Below, piece by piece: positions 58,736 through 64,000 of a stretch of 64,000 nucleotides of DNA; the first letter of the stretch is position 1, and the number at the start of each line of letters is the position of its first letter. Source of the DNA: Spirochaetales bacterium. GTDB lineage: Bacteria; Spirochaetota; Leptospiria; Leptospirales; Leptonemataceae. Under the pieces are notes generated by a model. It did not search any database. It was not told the DNA's origin and saw nothing but the letters and a program-made list of their open reading frames with translations. The position numbers and the translations under genes are program-made. The stretch lies in the NCBI GenBank assembly GCA_015075425.1, contig JABTUL010000001.1:1736001-1800000 (forward strand), read 5' to 3'.

Positions 58736-59689
58736 TCATATCTGCATAGCAAAAGGAGGCCGCATAGCTCTGTACATTACTTCTGGCCTAGTACAGTAGC
58801 CTACACCGGCCGCAATCGCTCCACCCACAGTTCCCAGACCAAAGGACAACGTGCCGCCGGAGGCTATGTCTGCTGATGCGGCCGCTATACCAATTCCCAT
58901 CAGGACCGTACCGGTCACCTTAAGCGTGGTACTGGCCATATTGAGCATCGAGGCTTCCACCATATAGCCGTAGCTTTTGCCGCCAAACTCTTCACCCATA
59001 CGGGCGTTATAGTTGAGATTGATGATGGGATCAAACATCACTGCATTCATTTTTTCCTGCAGACCCAGGCCTGAATACTTGTATAAGGGGTCGTTTTCAG
59101 AAGCGGCATTCGCCATCCGCTGCTCAATTCCTCTGGCCTCTTCTTGAGCCACCCAGCGGCTCATCCATTTACCAGAGGCTGGGCATGGAGATGGCCATGG
59201 ATGTGCTCGATATCGAAGGCTCGGGCGAACTGGGCTCCGGCGGCACAAGGCCCGGTGGTGCGCCAGCCGGATTTTATGTGCAGATTCGCCAGAAAGGCTA
59301 TCATTGCGCGTATGGTGCTGCGCATACATGTTGCGGAAGGTTCCTGAATCGAGCCAGTTCTGTCCTTCGCCATCCGGGCCTTCACCTACCCAATTAGCAA
59401 ACTCTCCCTTCTCGCCCCCGCGTCCTAAAATCTTCTCAAAGGCAGATTGCAATGCTAATTTTTGTACATAAAAATAGGTTTCAACTTCCACACCCTGCGC
59501 ATTTTTTCGGACCACGGACCGTTTTCCCTGTACAGCATATTCCAGAACCAGGAGAAAAACAGTTAATACATAATACGTATCAAAAAAATTTCCCGGTACG
59601 GACCTTCCGGGAGAGAATGTGAGAATGACAAAGAGACGCACCCCAGGAAGGATGCGCTCAGCGATATATGTCCTTGCGATGCCCGACAT
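58736..59689 (-). CDS. Glycine-rich membrane protein, probably 5'-truncated and frameshifted
   Basis: The frame is open from 59833, but its 5' part overlaps the RelE gene; the ATG at 59689 is the first start that leaves most of that gene free, with a 32-base overlap. N-part has a membrane helix (TYYVLTVFLLVLEYAV); the C-part (NDPLYKYSGLGLQEKMNAVMF ... TLKVTGTVLMGIGIAAASADIASGG) looks like genuine coding and resembles the glycine-rich proteins next to it. Between about 59165 and 59345 the frame becomes Arg/His/Pro-rich and poor-looking, while another frame reads AMIAFLANLHIKSGW, so a compensating double frameshift is suspected. Confidence 0.5.
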   Translation of the reverse strand: MSGIARTYIAERILPGVRLFVILTFSPGRSVPGNFFDTYYVLTVFLLVLEYAVQGKRSVVRKNAQGVEVETYFYVQKLALQSAFEKILGRGGEKGEFANWVGEGPDGEGQNWLDSGTFRNMYAQHHTRNDSLSGESAHKIRLAHHRALCRRSPVRPSLRYRAHPWPSPCPASGKWMSRWVAQEEARGIEQRMANAASENDPLYKYSGLGLQEKMNAVMFDPIINLNYNARMGEEFGGKSYGYMVEASMLNMASTTLKVTGTVLMGIGIAAASADIASGGTLSFGLGTVGGAIAAGVGYCTRPEVMYRAMRPPFAMQI

Positions 59690-59912
59690 CAACAATCCTG
59701 ACCAGTTTTCTCCCTTCGTCGATCTCATAAATAACGCGGTAGTCGCCAATACGAATGCGCCAACCCTGGCGCCCCTGTAGCTTTTTTGCTCCTGCAGGCC
59801 GCGCATCTTCTCCCAGCCTGCGCAGCGCAGCAATCATCTGAGGGTAGGCCGCTCCGGGCAATTTCCCCAGTTCTTTTTGCGCTCTGCGCTCAATCAGGAG
59901 GTTGTAAGTCAA
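59658..59912 (-). CDS. RelE/ParE-family toxin (cassette 1)
   Basis: 84 residues, complete family layout: ERRAQKELGKLPGAAYPQM (helices), KKLQGRQGWRIRIGDYRVIYEI (core strands, catalytic Arg candidates) and VDVGHRKDIYR (C-terminal strand with His-Arg). This is the RelE mRNA-interferase subgroup rather than ParE. The start TTG at 59912 overlaps the antitoxin stop (TTGA). The downstream large ORF begins within its 3' end. Confidence 0.88.
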   Translation of the reverse strand: MTYNLLIERRAQKELGKLPGAAYPQMIAALRRLGEDARPAGAKKLQGRQGWRIRIGDYRVIYEIDEGRKLVRIVDVGHRKDIYR

Positions 59913-60109
59913 GGGCGATTCCGTTCGATTTCGGCTATGGCCTCCTCCAGCGGAATCGGGTCGGAAGGGGCAGAAATAGCCTCATCATAGGCCCGAATAT
60001 CCTCCAGGTCTTCCAGAGCCTCCAGCATCTCCCGGTATCTGGCAATTTCTAAGATCACCTGGACCTTTTGGCCATTCTCATCGACTATGAATCGTTCTTT
60101 AGCCTGCAT
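59909..60109 (-). CDS. Antitoxin for RelE toxin (cassette 1)
   Basis: 66 residues. Begins KERFIVDENGQKVQVILEIARYREMLEAL, a strand plus helix typical of RelB/Phd-type antitoxins, followed by the toxin-binding tail ISAPSDPIPLEEAIAEIER. Overlaps the toxin gene by 4 bases. The leader ORF in front of it overlaps its start codon, as in the other two cassettes. Confidence 0.82.
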   Translation of the reverse strand: MQAKERFIVDENGQKVQVILEIARYREMLEALEDLEDIRAYDEAISAPSDPIPLEEAIAEIERNRP

Positions 60110-60374
60110 ATAACCCCAGCGTCCTCAGTTCCCGTAACACGATTCTTTTCTCGGCCCGGATATTTTCCAGCTTCTTTTGTACATTTTCTTCAATAGAACT
60201 GAGGGATTTTAAGCTGGTCTGCAACTTTTCAGCCCGTTTCTGGTCCTTTCCCGACAGGGCTTTCTCCCGTTTCCGGCCTTTCTGGCTCTCTTTGCGGATT
60301 CCGCTCAAAATGAGCTCTGCGGTCTTGACCTTGATCCCTGTTTCCCGTTCAATGCGCACCGCAAGGGGGGTCAA
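60099..60374 (-). pseudogene. Coiled-coil leader ORF, most complete copy, headless
   Basis: 91 codons from TTG at 60374. Encodes VRIERETGIKVKTAELILSGIRKESQKGRK, then a coiled coil KALSGKDQKRAEKLQTSLKSLSSIEENVQKKLENIRAEKRIVLRELRTLGLYAG. The frame is open further upstream to the toxin-2 stop at 60527, with plausible coding (GRRPGNQYTGGKTSNENL) but no ATG, so the true start was lost. The first part recalls an HTH-like unit of ParB or plasmid replication proteins. Two other copies, at 61047 and 61789, are shorter and broken. Confidence 0.55.
60114..60270 (-). repeat. ~157-bp leader repeat, copy R1
   Basis: Starts with CCCCAGCGTCCTCAGTTCCC on the plus strand. Almost identical to R2 (61047-61203) and R3 (61789-61946). 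It encodes the coiled-coil end of the leader ORF and ends just before the antitoxin start codon. R1 is separated from repeat D1 by a 184-base segment missing from copy 2. Confidence 0.95.
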
Positions 60375-60454
60375 ATTCTCATTTGAGGTTTTGCCACCGG
60401 TATATTGATTGCCCGGTCTCCGCCCCGTCGATCTGCGTATCGAAAAAAATTTTC

Positions 60455-60584
60455 CGGTACAGGTCTTCTCTGGCTCACGGGCAGGATGATAAAAAAACGC
60501 GCCTGAGAAGGAAGGCGACCGGGTTCAGACATCTTTCAGACGGTCCTTCCAGTATCCGGGACGGCGACTCTGGTGGGCAATGGC
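60455..60584 (-). repeat. ~130-bp repeat, copy D1
   Basis: Matches 61202-61324. It runs from CGGTACAGG through GAGAAGGNNNNCATCTTTCAGACGG-like sequence into the 3' end of the toxin gene, covering the codons for AHQSRRPGYWKDRLKD. This shared toxin tail ties the two ParE genes to the same repeat. Confidence 0.93.
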
Positions 60585-60824
60585 GAGGATAAAAATACGG
60601 TCTTCTGCAGCATGGTATAGAATACTGTAAGGAAACCGTTTTAACAGCTGGCGTCGCACTTCATCTTCCACGGATTCTCCTGCCAGAGGAAACCTCTGCA
60701 TACGATCCTGTGCACCAGCGACTTCAGTGAGAAAGTGTTCTTTCACAGCACTGGAAATCGCTCTGTAAAAGTGGGTTGCTGCGCGCAATTCAGCCCTTGC
60801 CTCTGGATGAAAGCGGACCCGCAT
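60525..60824 (-). CDS. ParE-family toxin (cassette 2)
   Basis: 99 residues of the RelE/ParE superfamily: RFHPEARAELRAATHFYR (helix pair), EVAGAQDRMQRFPLAG, VRRQLLKRFPYSILYHA (core strands) and the tail IFILAIAHQSRRPGYWKDRLKD. ParE toxins usually poison DNA gyrase. Start ATG forms TAATG with the antitoxin stop. The tail is shared at the DNA level with toxin 3, but the rest differs, showing mosaic origin. Confidence 0.87.
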   Translation of the reverse strand: MRVRFHPEARAELRAATHFYRAISSAVKEHFLTEVAGAQDRMQRFPLAGESVEDEVRRQLLKRFPYSILYHAAEDRIFILAIAHQSRRPGYWKDRLKDV

Positions 60825-61039
60825 TAAAGCGCGCGCATTTCAGCCATCACCTCATCAGCATCGCTGGTCTCAACGAGGCCCGCTCGAATTTCATGTAACC
60901 GGCGCTGCGCTTCTGCAAGCCATAATCGATCGATTTCTGCACTCGAACCCAGGCTGGCAACAATATGATCAACGAGCTCAATACGCTCCGACTCTGCCAA
61001 TTGCATGGCCGCTTCCTCGATTTCTGCCAGCCTGTTCAT
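60824..61039 (-). CDS. Addiction-module antitoxin (cassette 2)
   Basis: 71 residues. MQLAESERIELVDHIVASLGSSAEIDRLWLAEAQRRLHEIRAG is the short-antitoxin pattern of the TIGR02574 type (L-x-x-R-x-E-L-x-x-x-L-x-x-SL, then W-x-x-E-x-x-R-R). No DNA-binding domain beyond this. ATG at 61039, immediately behind the decayed leader repeat R2. Coupled to toxin 2 with a 3-base overlap. Confidence 0.83.
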   Translation of the reverse strand: MNRLAEIEEAAMQLAESERIELVDHIVASLGSSAEIDRLWLAEAQRRLHEIRAGLVETSDADEVMAEMRAL

Positions 61040-61046
61040 ACCTGCC

Positions 61047-61203
61047 CCCCAGCGTCCTCAGTTCCCGTAACACGATTCTTTTCCCGGCCCGGATATTTTC
61101 CAGCTTCTTTTGTACATTTTCTTCACATAGAACTGAGGGATTTTAAGCCGGTCTGCAACTTTTCAGCCCGTTTCTGGTCCTTTGCGGACAGGGCTTTCTC
61201 TCG
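61047..61203 (-). pseudogene. Leader repeat copy R2, decayed coiled-coil ORF
   Basis: Second copy of the leader. An inserted base (CACATAGAAC against CAATAGAAC in R1, TCTATAGAAC in R3) breaks its frame, and 184 bases present in copy 1 are deleted where it abuts repeat D2 directly at 61202. It therefore cannot encode the full coiled-coil protein. Confidence 0.9.
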
Positions 61204-61324
61204 GTACAGGCCTTCTCTGGCTCAGGGGCGGGATGATATATAAAAACGCGCCTGAGAAGGGAAATCAGCCATCTTTCAGACGGTCCTTCCAGTATCCGGG
61301 ACGGCGACTCTGGTGGGCAATGGC
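61202..61324 (-). repeat. ~123-bp repeat, copy D2
   Basis: Homologue of D1 (60455-60584). Contains the codons for the toxin-3 tail AHQSRRPGYWKDRLKDG and the following leader part. It directly joins R2, so the spacing differs from copy 1. Confidence 0.93.
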
Positions 61325-61567
61325 AGCCACATAAATCTCCGCTTCCTCAACCCGGTAGAACAGATCAAACGGAAAGCGTCCAAGACGATAGCAGCGGAAG
61401 GGAATCTCATTTGCGAAGGGATAGCGATCCGGATGGGCGGCAATTTGTTGCAATCCCTTTTCCACCATGGCAACGAAATCAAGACCAAGTTGCACTGCAT
61501 GCGATGCATAAAATTCAGCTGCCTCTTCCAGCTCCTGCATGGCTTCTGAGTCGATTCTGATATTCAT
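61265..61567 (-). CDS. ParE-family toxin (cassette 3)
   Basis: 100 residues: SEAMQELEEAAEFYASHAVQLGLDFVAMV (helix pair), QQIAAHPDRYPFANEIPFRCYRLGRFPFDLFYR (core strands) and the shared tail AAIAHQSRRPGYWKDRLKDG. Clear RelE/ParE superfamily. The start at 61567 lies 53 bases inside the antitoxin 3 gene in another frame, an unusually long overlap that may mean the antitoxin end is frameshifted. Confidence 0.88.
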   Translation of the reverse strand: MNIRIDSEAMQELEEAAEFYASHAVQLGLDFVAMVEKGLQQIAAHPDRYPFANEIPFRCYRLGRFPFDLFYRVEEAEIYVAAIAHQSRRPGYWKDRLKDG

Positions 61568-61781
61568 ACACTCTCTCGCGTGCCCTCAGGATTGCCTGGT
61601 CAGCCGGAACAGGAATGGATTTCCCCGCTTTGTAATCCTCCCATCGGCGCTGCGCTTCCTCAGCCCATTCCTTCTGAATTTCCAGATCCACGGGTAAACT
61701 GGCATACAGGGCATCGGCCAGTTCCACTCTGTCTGCTGCATCCAGCGTCAGCGCCGCAGCCCGGATTTCTTGAACAGTCAT
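61515..61781 (-). CDS. Addiction-module antitoxin (cassette 3)
   Basis: 88 residues. TVQEIRAAALTLDAADRVELADALYASLPVDLEIQKEWAEEAQRRWEDYKAGKSIPVPADQAIL fits the TIGR02574 antitoxin layout, longer than cassette 2's 71 residues. The last ~17 residues (EYQNRLRSHAGAGRGS) are in the overlap with toxin 3 and look unlike the family; one base change would give a stop with an ATGA junction. ATG at 61781 overlaps the leader's stop as ATGA. Confidence 0.8.
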   Translation of the reverse strand: MTVQEIRAAALTLDAADRVELADALYASLPVDLEIQKEWAEEAQRRWEDYKAGKSIPVPADQAILRARERVYEYQNRLRSHAGAGRGS

Positions 61782-61788
61782 ACCTGCA

Positions 61789-61946
61789 CCCCCAGCGTCT
61801 TCAGTTCCCGTAGCACGATCCTTTTCCCGGCCCGGATATTTTCCAGCTTCTTTTGTACATTTTCTTCTATAGAACTGAGGGATTTAAGCTGGATCTGCAA
61901 CTCTTCAGCCCGCTTCTGGTCCTTTGCGGAAAGGGTTTTCTCTCGC
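61789..61946 (-). pseudogene. Leader repeat copy R3, 5'-truncated coiled-coil ORF
   Basis: Third copy. It reads KREKTLSAKDQKRAEELQIQL then LSSIEENVQKKLENIRAGKRIV and ends LRELKTLGVQV, with stop overlapping the antitoxin 3 start. The frame is closed by TGA right upstream of KREK, so only the coiled-coil end survives. It marks the right limit of the toxin-antitoxin array. Confidence 0.9.
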
Positions 61947-61979
61947 TTCCCTCACGGAGATTCAACAGCTTTTTTAACA

Positions 61980-62001
61980 TTTTCCGGTCTGGCCCGGAAA
62001 A
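61980..62001. repeat. Inverted repeat between TA array and sulfur transporter
   Basis: TTTTCCGG and CCGGAAAA form an 8-bp perfect inverted repeat around TCTGGC. There is no U-run after the stem in either direction, so termination is uncertain. The surrounding bases 61947-62040 have no gene; one frame reads GTDEFVALRALQVFRARPENVKKAVESP from the transporter side, perhaps a gene remnant. Confidence 0.45.
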
Positions 62002-62040
62002 CCTGAAGAGCCCGCAGAGCCACAAATTCATCTGTTCCTT

Positions 62041-62442
62041 TCAGTTCCGATTCCAGCCGTAAGCGATAGTGCCGGCAAGAATTCCGGCGACCGTAAAGAG
62101 GCCGGCCAGCGTACCAAAACCGATCTGTGCCAGGGCCGGCCCGGGACAGGCACCGGTCAGAGCCCAGCCCGCACCCGCAAGGAGGCCACCAATGATGTGA
62201 TTGCGGTCGAGAGGTTCATTGGAATAGTCAATGGCTTCACCGGTGAGCAAGGCCTTTATTTTTAACTTTTTCAATAAAAAAACAAGCAGGAAAGAAATTC
62301 CCACGGCAATGGCCAGCACGCCGTACAGATGGATACTCTGCATAAGAAACATGTCACGGATCACGTCGTAGTTGGAAACGCCGGAGAGGATCAGCACATA
62401 GCCAAAGGCTGTTCCGGCCAGAAGAAAAAATATCCGCATCAT
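62041..62442 (-). CDS. YeeE/YedE-family membrane protein, C-half type (DUF6691-like)
   Basis: 133 residues, four predicted helices. The motif GGLLAGAGWALTGACPGPALAQIG holds the conserved Cys-Pro-Gly of YeeE thiosulfate/sulfur transporters (about residue 96), and SNEPLDRNHIIGG precedes it. Coupled to the partner gene (start 62442, overlap 4 bases), with GGAGGTGGA just upstream. Transport of thiosulfate or another sulfur compound is inferred from the family. Confidence 0.88.
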   Translation of the reverse strand: MMRIFFLLAGTAFGYVLILSGVSNYDVIRDMFLMQSIHLYGVLAIAVGISFLLVFLLKKLKIKALLTGEAIDYSNEPLDRNHIIGGLLAGAGWALTGACPGPALAQIGFGTLAGLFTVAGILAGTIAYGWNRN

Positions 62443-62936
62443 CTTCCACCTCCCAGCAGGTATTCTACAAGATAGGTAACAATTACGCCGCCCACCAGAA
62501 AGCAGACGGTCGCCATGAGGCTGGCAAGAGAACCACGTGAAAGGCCGGCAATGCTATTGCCCGAAGTACAACCCCGGGCCAGCCGGCTGCCATAGCCCCA
62601 CAAAAATCCACCACTGACAAGAACCACAGCCATTACCCACAGGTCCTGCCCCCACAGAGATTGGAAACTGCCCAGGTCAAAAGAGGGCCGATACCCCTGG
62701 GTAGTCAGGGCCGCGATGAAACCGCCAATGATGATTCCCGCAGCAAACATGGTACGAAATCCAAAGGGGCCACCCATTTCTTCGCGCACAAAAAAAGGAC
62801 GTTTGATCAAGATGGAACAGGCGCTCACATAGCCGCGCGTCACGGAAATAAACTTTCCACCAAATAGCACAGTCGATACGGCAACCAGGGCAATTGCCGG
62901 TCCCCCGATATAAAAAGGCCAGTATTCTAATAACAT
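62439..62936 (-). CDS. YeeE/YedE-family membrane protein, N-half type
   Basis: 165 residues with about four helices. The second conserved cysteine motif lies in GSRLARGCTSGNSIAGLSRGSLASLMATVCFLVGG (about 118-150), typical for the N-terminal half of YeeE/PmpA. With the smaller gene it makes one two-part sulfur transporter. Located just after the accessory region and before trpE. Confidence 0.88.
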   Translation of the reverse strand: MLLEYWPFYIGGPAIALVAVSTVLFGGKFISVTRGYVSACSILIKRPFFVREEMGGPFGFRTMFAAGIIIGGFIAALTTQGYRPSFDLGSFQSLWGQDLWVMAVVLVSGGFLWGYGSRLARGCTSGNSIAGLSRGSLASLMATVCFLVGGVIVTYLVEYLLGGGR

Positions 62937-63038
62937 GTCAGTCCCCCGGATTGGATTTACTTCCAGTTAATCGAATCATGACCGTTTTTCAACCAACAAT
63001 TTTTTTGACAGGGATCCGCTCTTCACAAGCGTAGCTTT

Positions 63039-64000
63039 GTGCCTCTAAGCGGTCAGAAAGTCCGGACCCTGCCCTTTGAAACCGGGCTGGATTTTTTCGA
63101 AATCTTTGAGCGCCTCCTGAAACACTGCCAGACCGCTTTCTTTCTGGAAAGCCTGGGGGAAGAAACCTACGAATCCAGACATTCGGTGATTGGCTTTGAA
63201 CCCGAACATCATATAGAGGCCAGGGCCGGACAATTCATCCTCGATGGCAGCTCGCGGACCTGTGTGAACCCCTACCTGGAACTGCAAAAAATGATGCCTG
63301 GAGATCATTTGAGCCGGCTGTACACCGGCGGCCTTGTGGGTTACCTGGGTTATGAAGCGATGAATTTCTTTGAACCCTCTTTGCTGCTCAAAGAGCATGC
63401 CGATTTTCCCTGTTTTGAATTTGGTCTGTATAGCGATGGCCTGATTCTGGATAAACTTACTGGAGCGGTTCAATATTTTTACTATAACAAAAACCGCCTG
63501 GATTTTATTCAGGAGTGTTTACTGAAGCAGCCCGCGGAAGAACCATGCAATGTTCATTTCACTGGCTTTTCGCGCAACCAGGAAGAGCACAGTAGAATGG
63601 TTCAGGCGGCCGGAGAAGAAATTCTGGCCGGCAATACCTTCCAGTGCCAGATCGGTTTTAAGGCCCACTACACCATTACCGGAAGCGACCTGCCGGTGTA
63701 TCGCGAGCTGCGCCGGGTCAATCCCTCACCACACATGTTCTATATAAAATTTAATGACCGTCGATTGATCGGTGCCAGCCCGGAGCTTATTTTCCGTCTG
63801 CGCCAGGGAGAAATGGAGACATTTCCTTTAGCCGGGACCATCGAACGGGGAAAGACATCACAGGAGGATCGCCAGCTGGCCCGTAAACTCCTCAGTGATC
63901 CCAAAGAAATTGCCGAGCATAATATGTTAGTCGATCTGCACCGCAATGATCTTGGCCGGGTGGCCCGCTTCGGTACGGTAAAAGTACGCCGGTTGTTTGA
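63039..64000 (+). CDS. trpE: Anthranilate synthase component I, 3' end outside window
   Basis: Makes anthranilate from chorismate using ammonia from TrpG. About 320 codons are visible. GTG at 63039 is the first possible start after a stop at 63006 and has no clear ribosome site. Visible features: N-terminal FLESLGEETYESRHSVIGF (tryptophan-binding region), GNTFQCQIGFKAHY, NPSPHMFYIKFNDRRLIGASPE, PLAGTIERGKT and AEHNMLVDLHRNDLGRVARFG, the chorismate-binding core. PabB is the alternative, but the N-terminus favours TrpE. The bases 62937-63038 contain a perfect TTGACA at 63005 without a matching -10. Confidence 0.9.
   Translation, partial: MPLSGQKVRTLPFETGLDFFEIFERLLKHCQTAFFLESLGEETYESRHSVIGFEPEHHIEARAGQFILDGSSRTCVNPYLELQKMMPGDHLSRLYTGGLVGYLGYEAMNFFEPSLLLKEHADFPCFEFGLYSDGLILDKLTGAVQYFYYNKNRLDFIQECLLKQPAEEPCNVHFTGFSRNQEEHSRMVQAAGEEILAGNTFQCQIGFKAHYTITGSDLPVYRELRRVNPSPHMFYIKFNDRRLIGASPELIFRLRQGEMETFPLAGTIERGKTSQEDRQLARKLLSDPKEIAEHNMLVDLHRNDLGRVARFGTVKVRRLF

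Noticed and set aside
59161-59397. Short ORFs on both strands inside the glycine-rich ORF
   Set aside because: Not believable as separate genes; the minus-strand one is better explained as the displaced frame of the damaged ORF.
60114-61946. Leader repeats as integron attC sites or a CRISPR array
   Set aside because: Repeats are ~157 bp, coding in origin, not palindromic, only three, and the spacers are TA genes; no integrase or cas gene is present.
59658-61946. Repeats as an insertion sequence or prophage remnant
   Set aside because: No transposase, integrase, terminal inverted repeats or phage genes were seen.
63005-63037. Sigma-70 promoter for trpE
   Set aside because: TTGACA is perfect, but at 17-bp spacing there is no acceptable -10, and the start codon would follow almost at once.

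Overview
The window reads as chromosomal DNA of a diderm spirochaete of the order Leptospirales, probably nearer Leptonema or Turneriella than the AT-rich pathogenic Leptospira. The reasons are the mid-GC composition, the Leptospira-like block trpA-trpB-proS-rseP-dxr-cdsA-uppS-frr-pyrH-tsf-rpsB, LPS genes (kdsA, lptA/B/C, heptose genes), a CHASE2 nucleotide cyclase and a phosphatidylcholine synthase. This placement is inferred from gene content and order; no 16S is present.

Layout. 1-2005 (minus): a ribosome/tRNA block, rplS-trmD-rimM-khpA-rpsP, followed by a patatin-like lipase (2035-2940) and a divergent glycosyltransferase (2971-3699). 3708-38733 (minus): a nearly gapless run of about 32 genes. 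It starts at the DUF4321/rpsB end and proceeds through translation (rpsB, tsf, pyrH, frr), isoprenoid, phospholipid and envelope genes (uppS, cdsA, dxr, rseP, dxs), proS, trpBA, a cyclase, a DinG helicase, heptose/Kdo/LPS transport (rfaE1, rfaE2, kdsA, lptC-lptA-lptB), pyrG, a sigma-54 module (rpoN, hpf, NtrY/NtrX-like pair), then a UDG-like protein, priA, fmt, a PASTA protein and rpe. Many junctions overlap by 1, 4 or 8 bases, so translational coupling looks widespread. 38887-41055: ahpC-ahpF with a terminator-like hairpin between them. 41255-46266: a small Cys-rich secreted protein, a VapBC-like pair with a degenerate PIN domain, an alpha/beta hydrolase, serA and a thiolase. 46352-52264 (minus): pcs, a PIG-L deacetylase, a glycosyltransferase, rsmA and a TldD/TldE pair. 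52303-55034 (plus): an APC permease coupled to a secreted serine hydrolase.

55281-62001 is the accessory region and the most unusual part. The first half (55281-59689) is a compact minus-strand array in which glycine-rich, membrane-seeking proteins alternate with small two-helix membrane proteins carrying PH-like tails. It looks like an effector/immunity array. A DUF3467 protein lies at its end, and its N-terminal half is duplicated and grafted onto one of the glycine-rich proteins. The second half (59658-61946) is an array of three toxin-antitoxin cassettes, each preceded by a copy of the same ~157-bp leader, a decaying coiled-coil ORF. The window ends with a YeeE/YedE-type sulfur transporter pair (62041-62936) and the start of a trpE gene (63039 onward, truncated by the window edge).

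No rRNA, tRNA, CRISPR array, insertion sequence, integrase or prophage structural gene was recognised.
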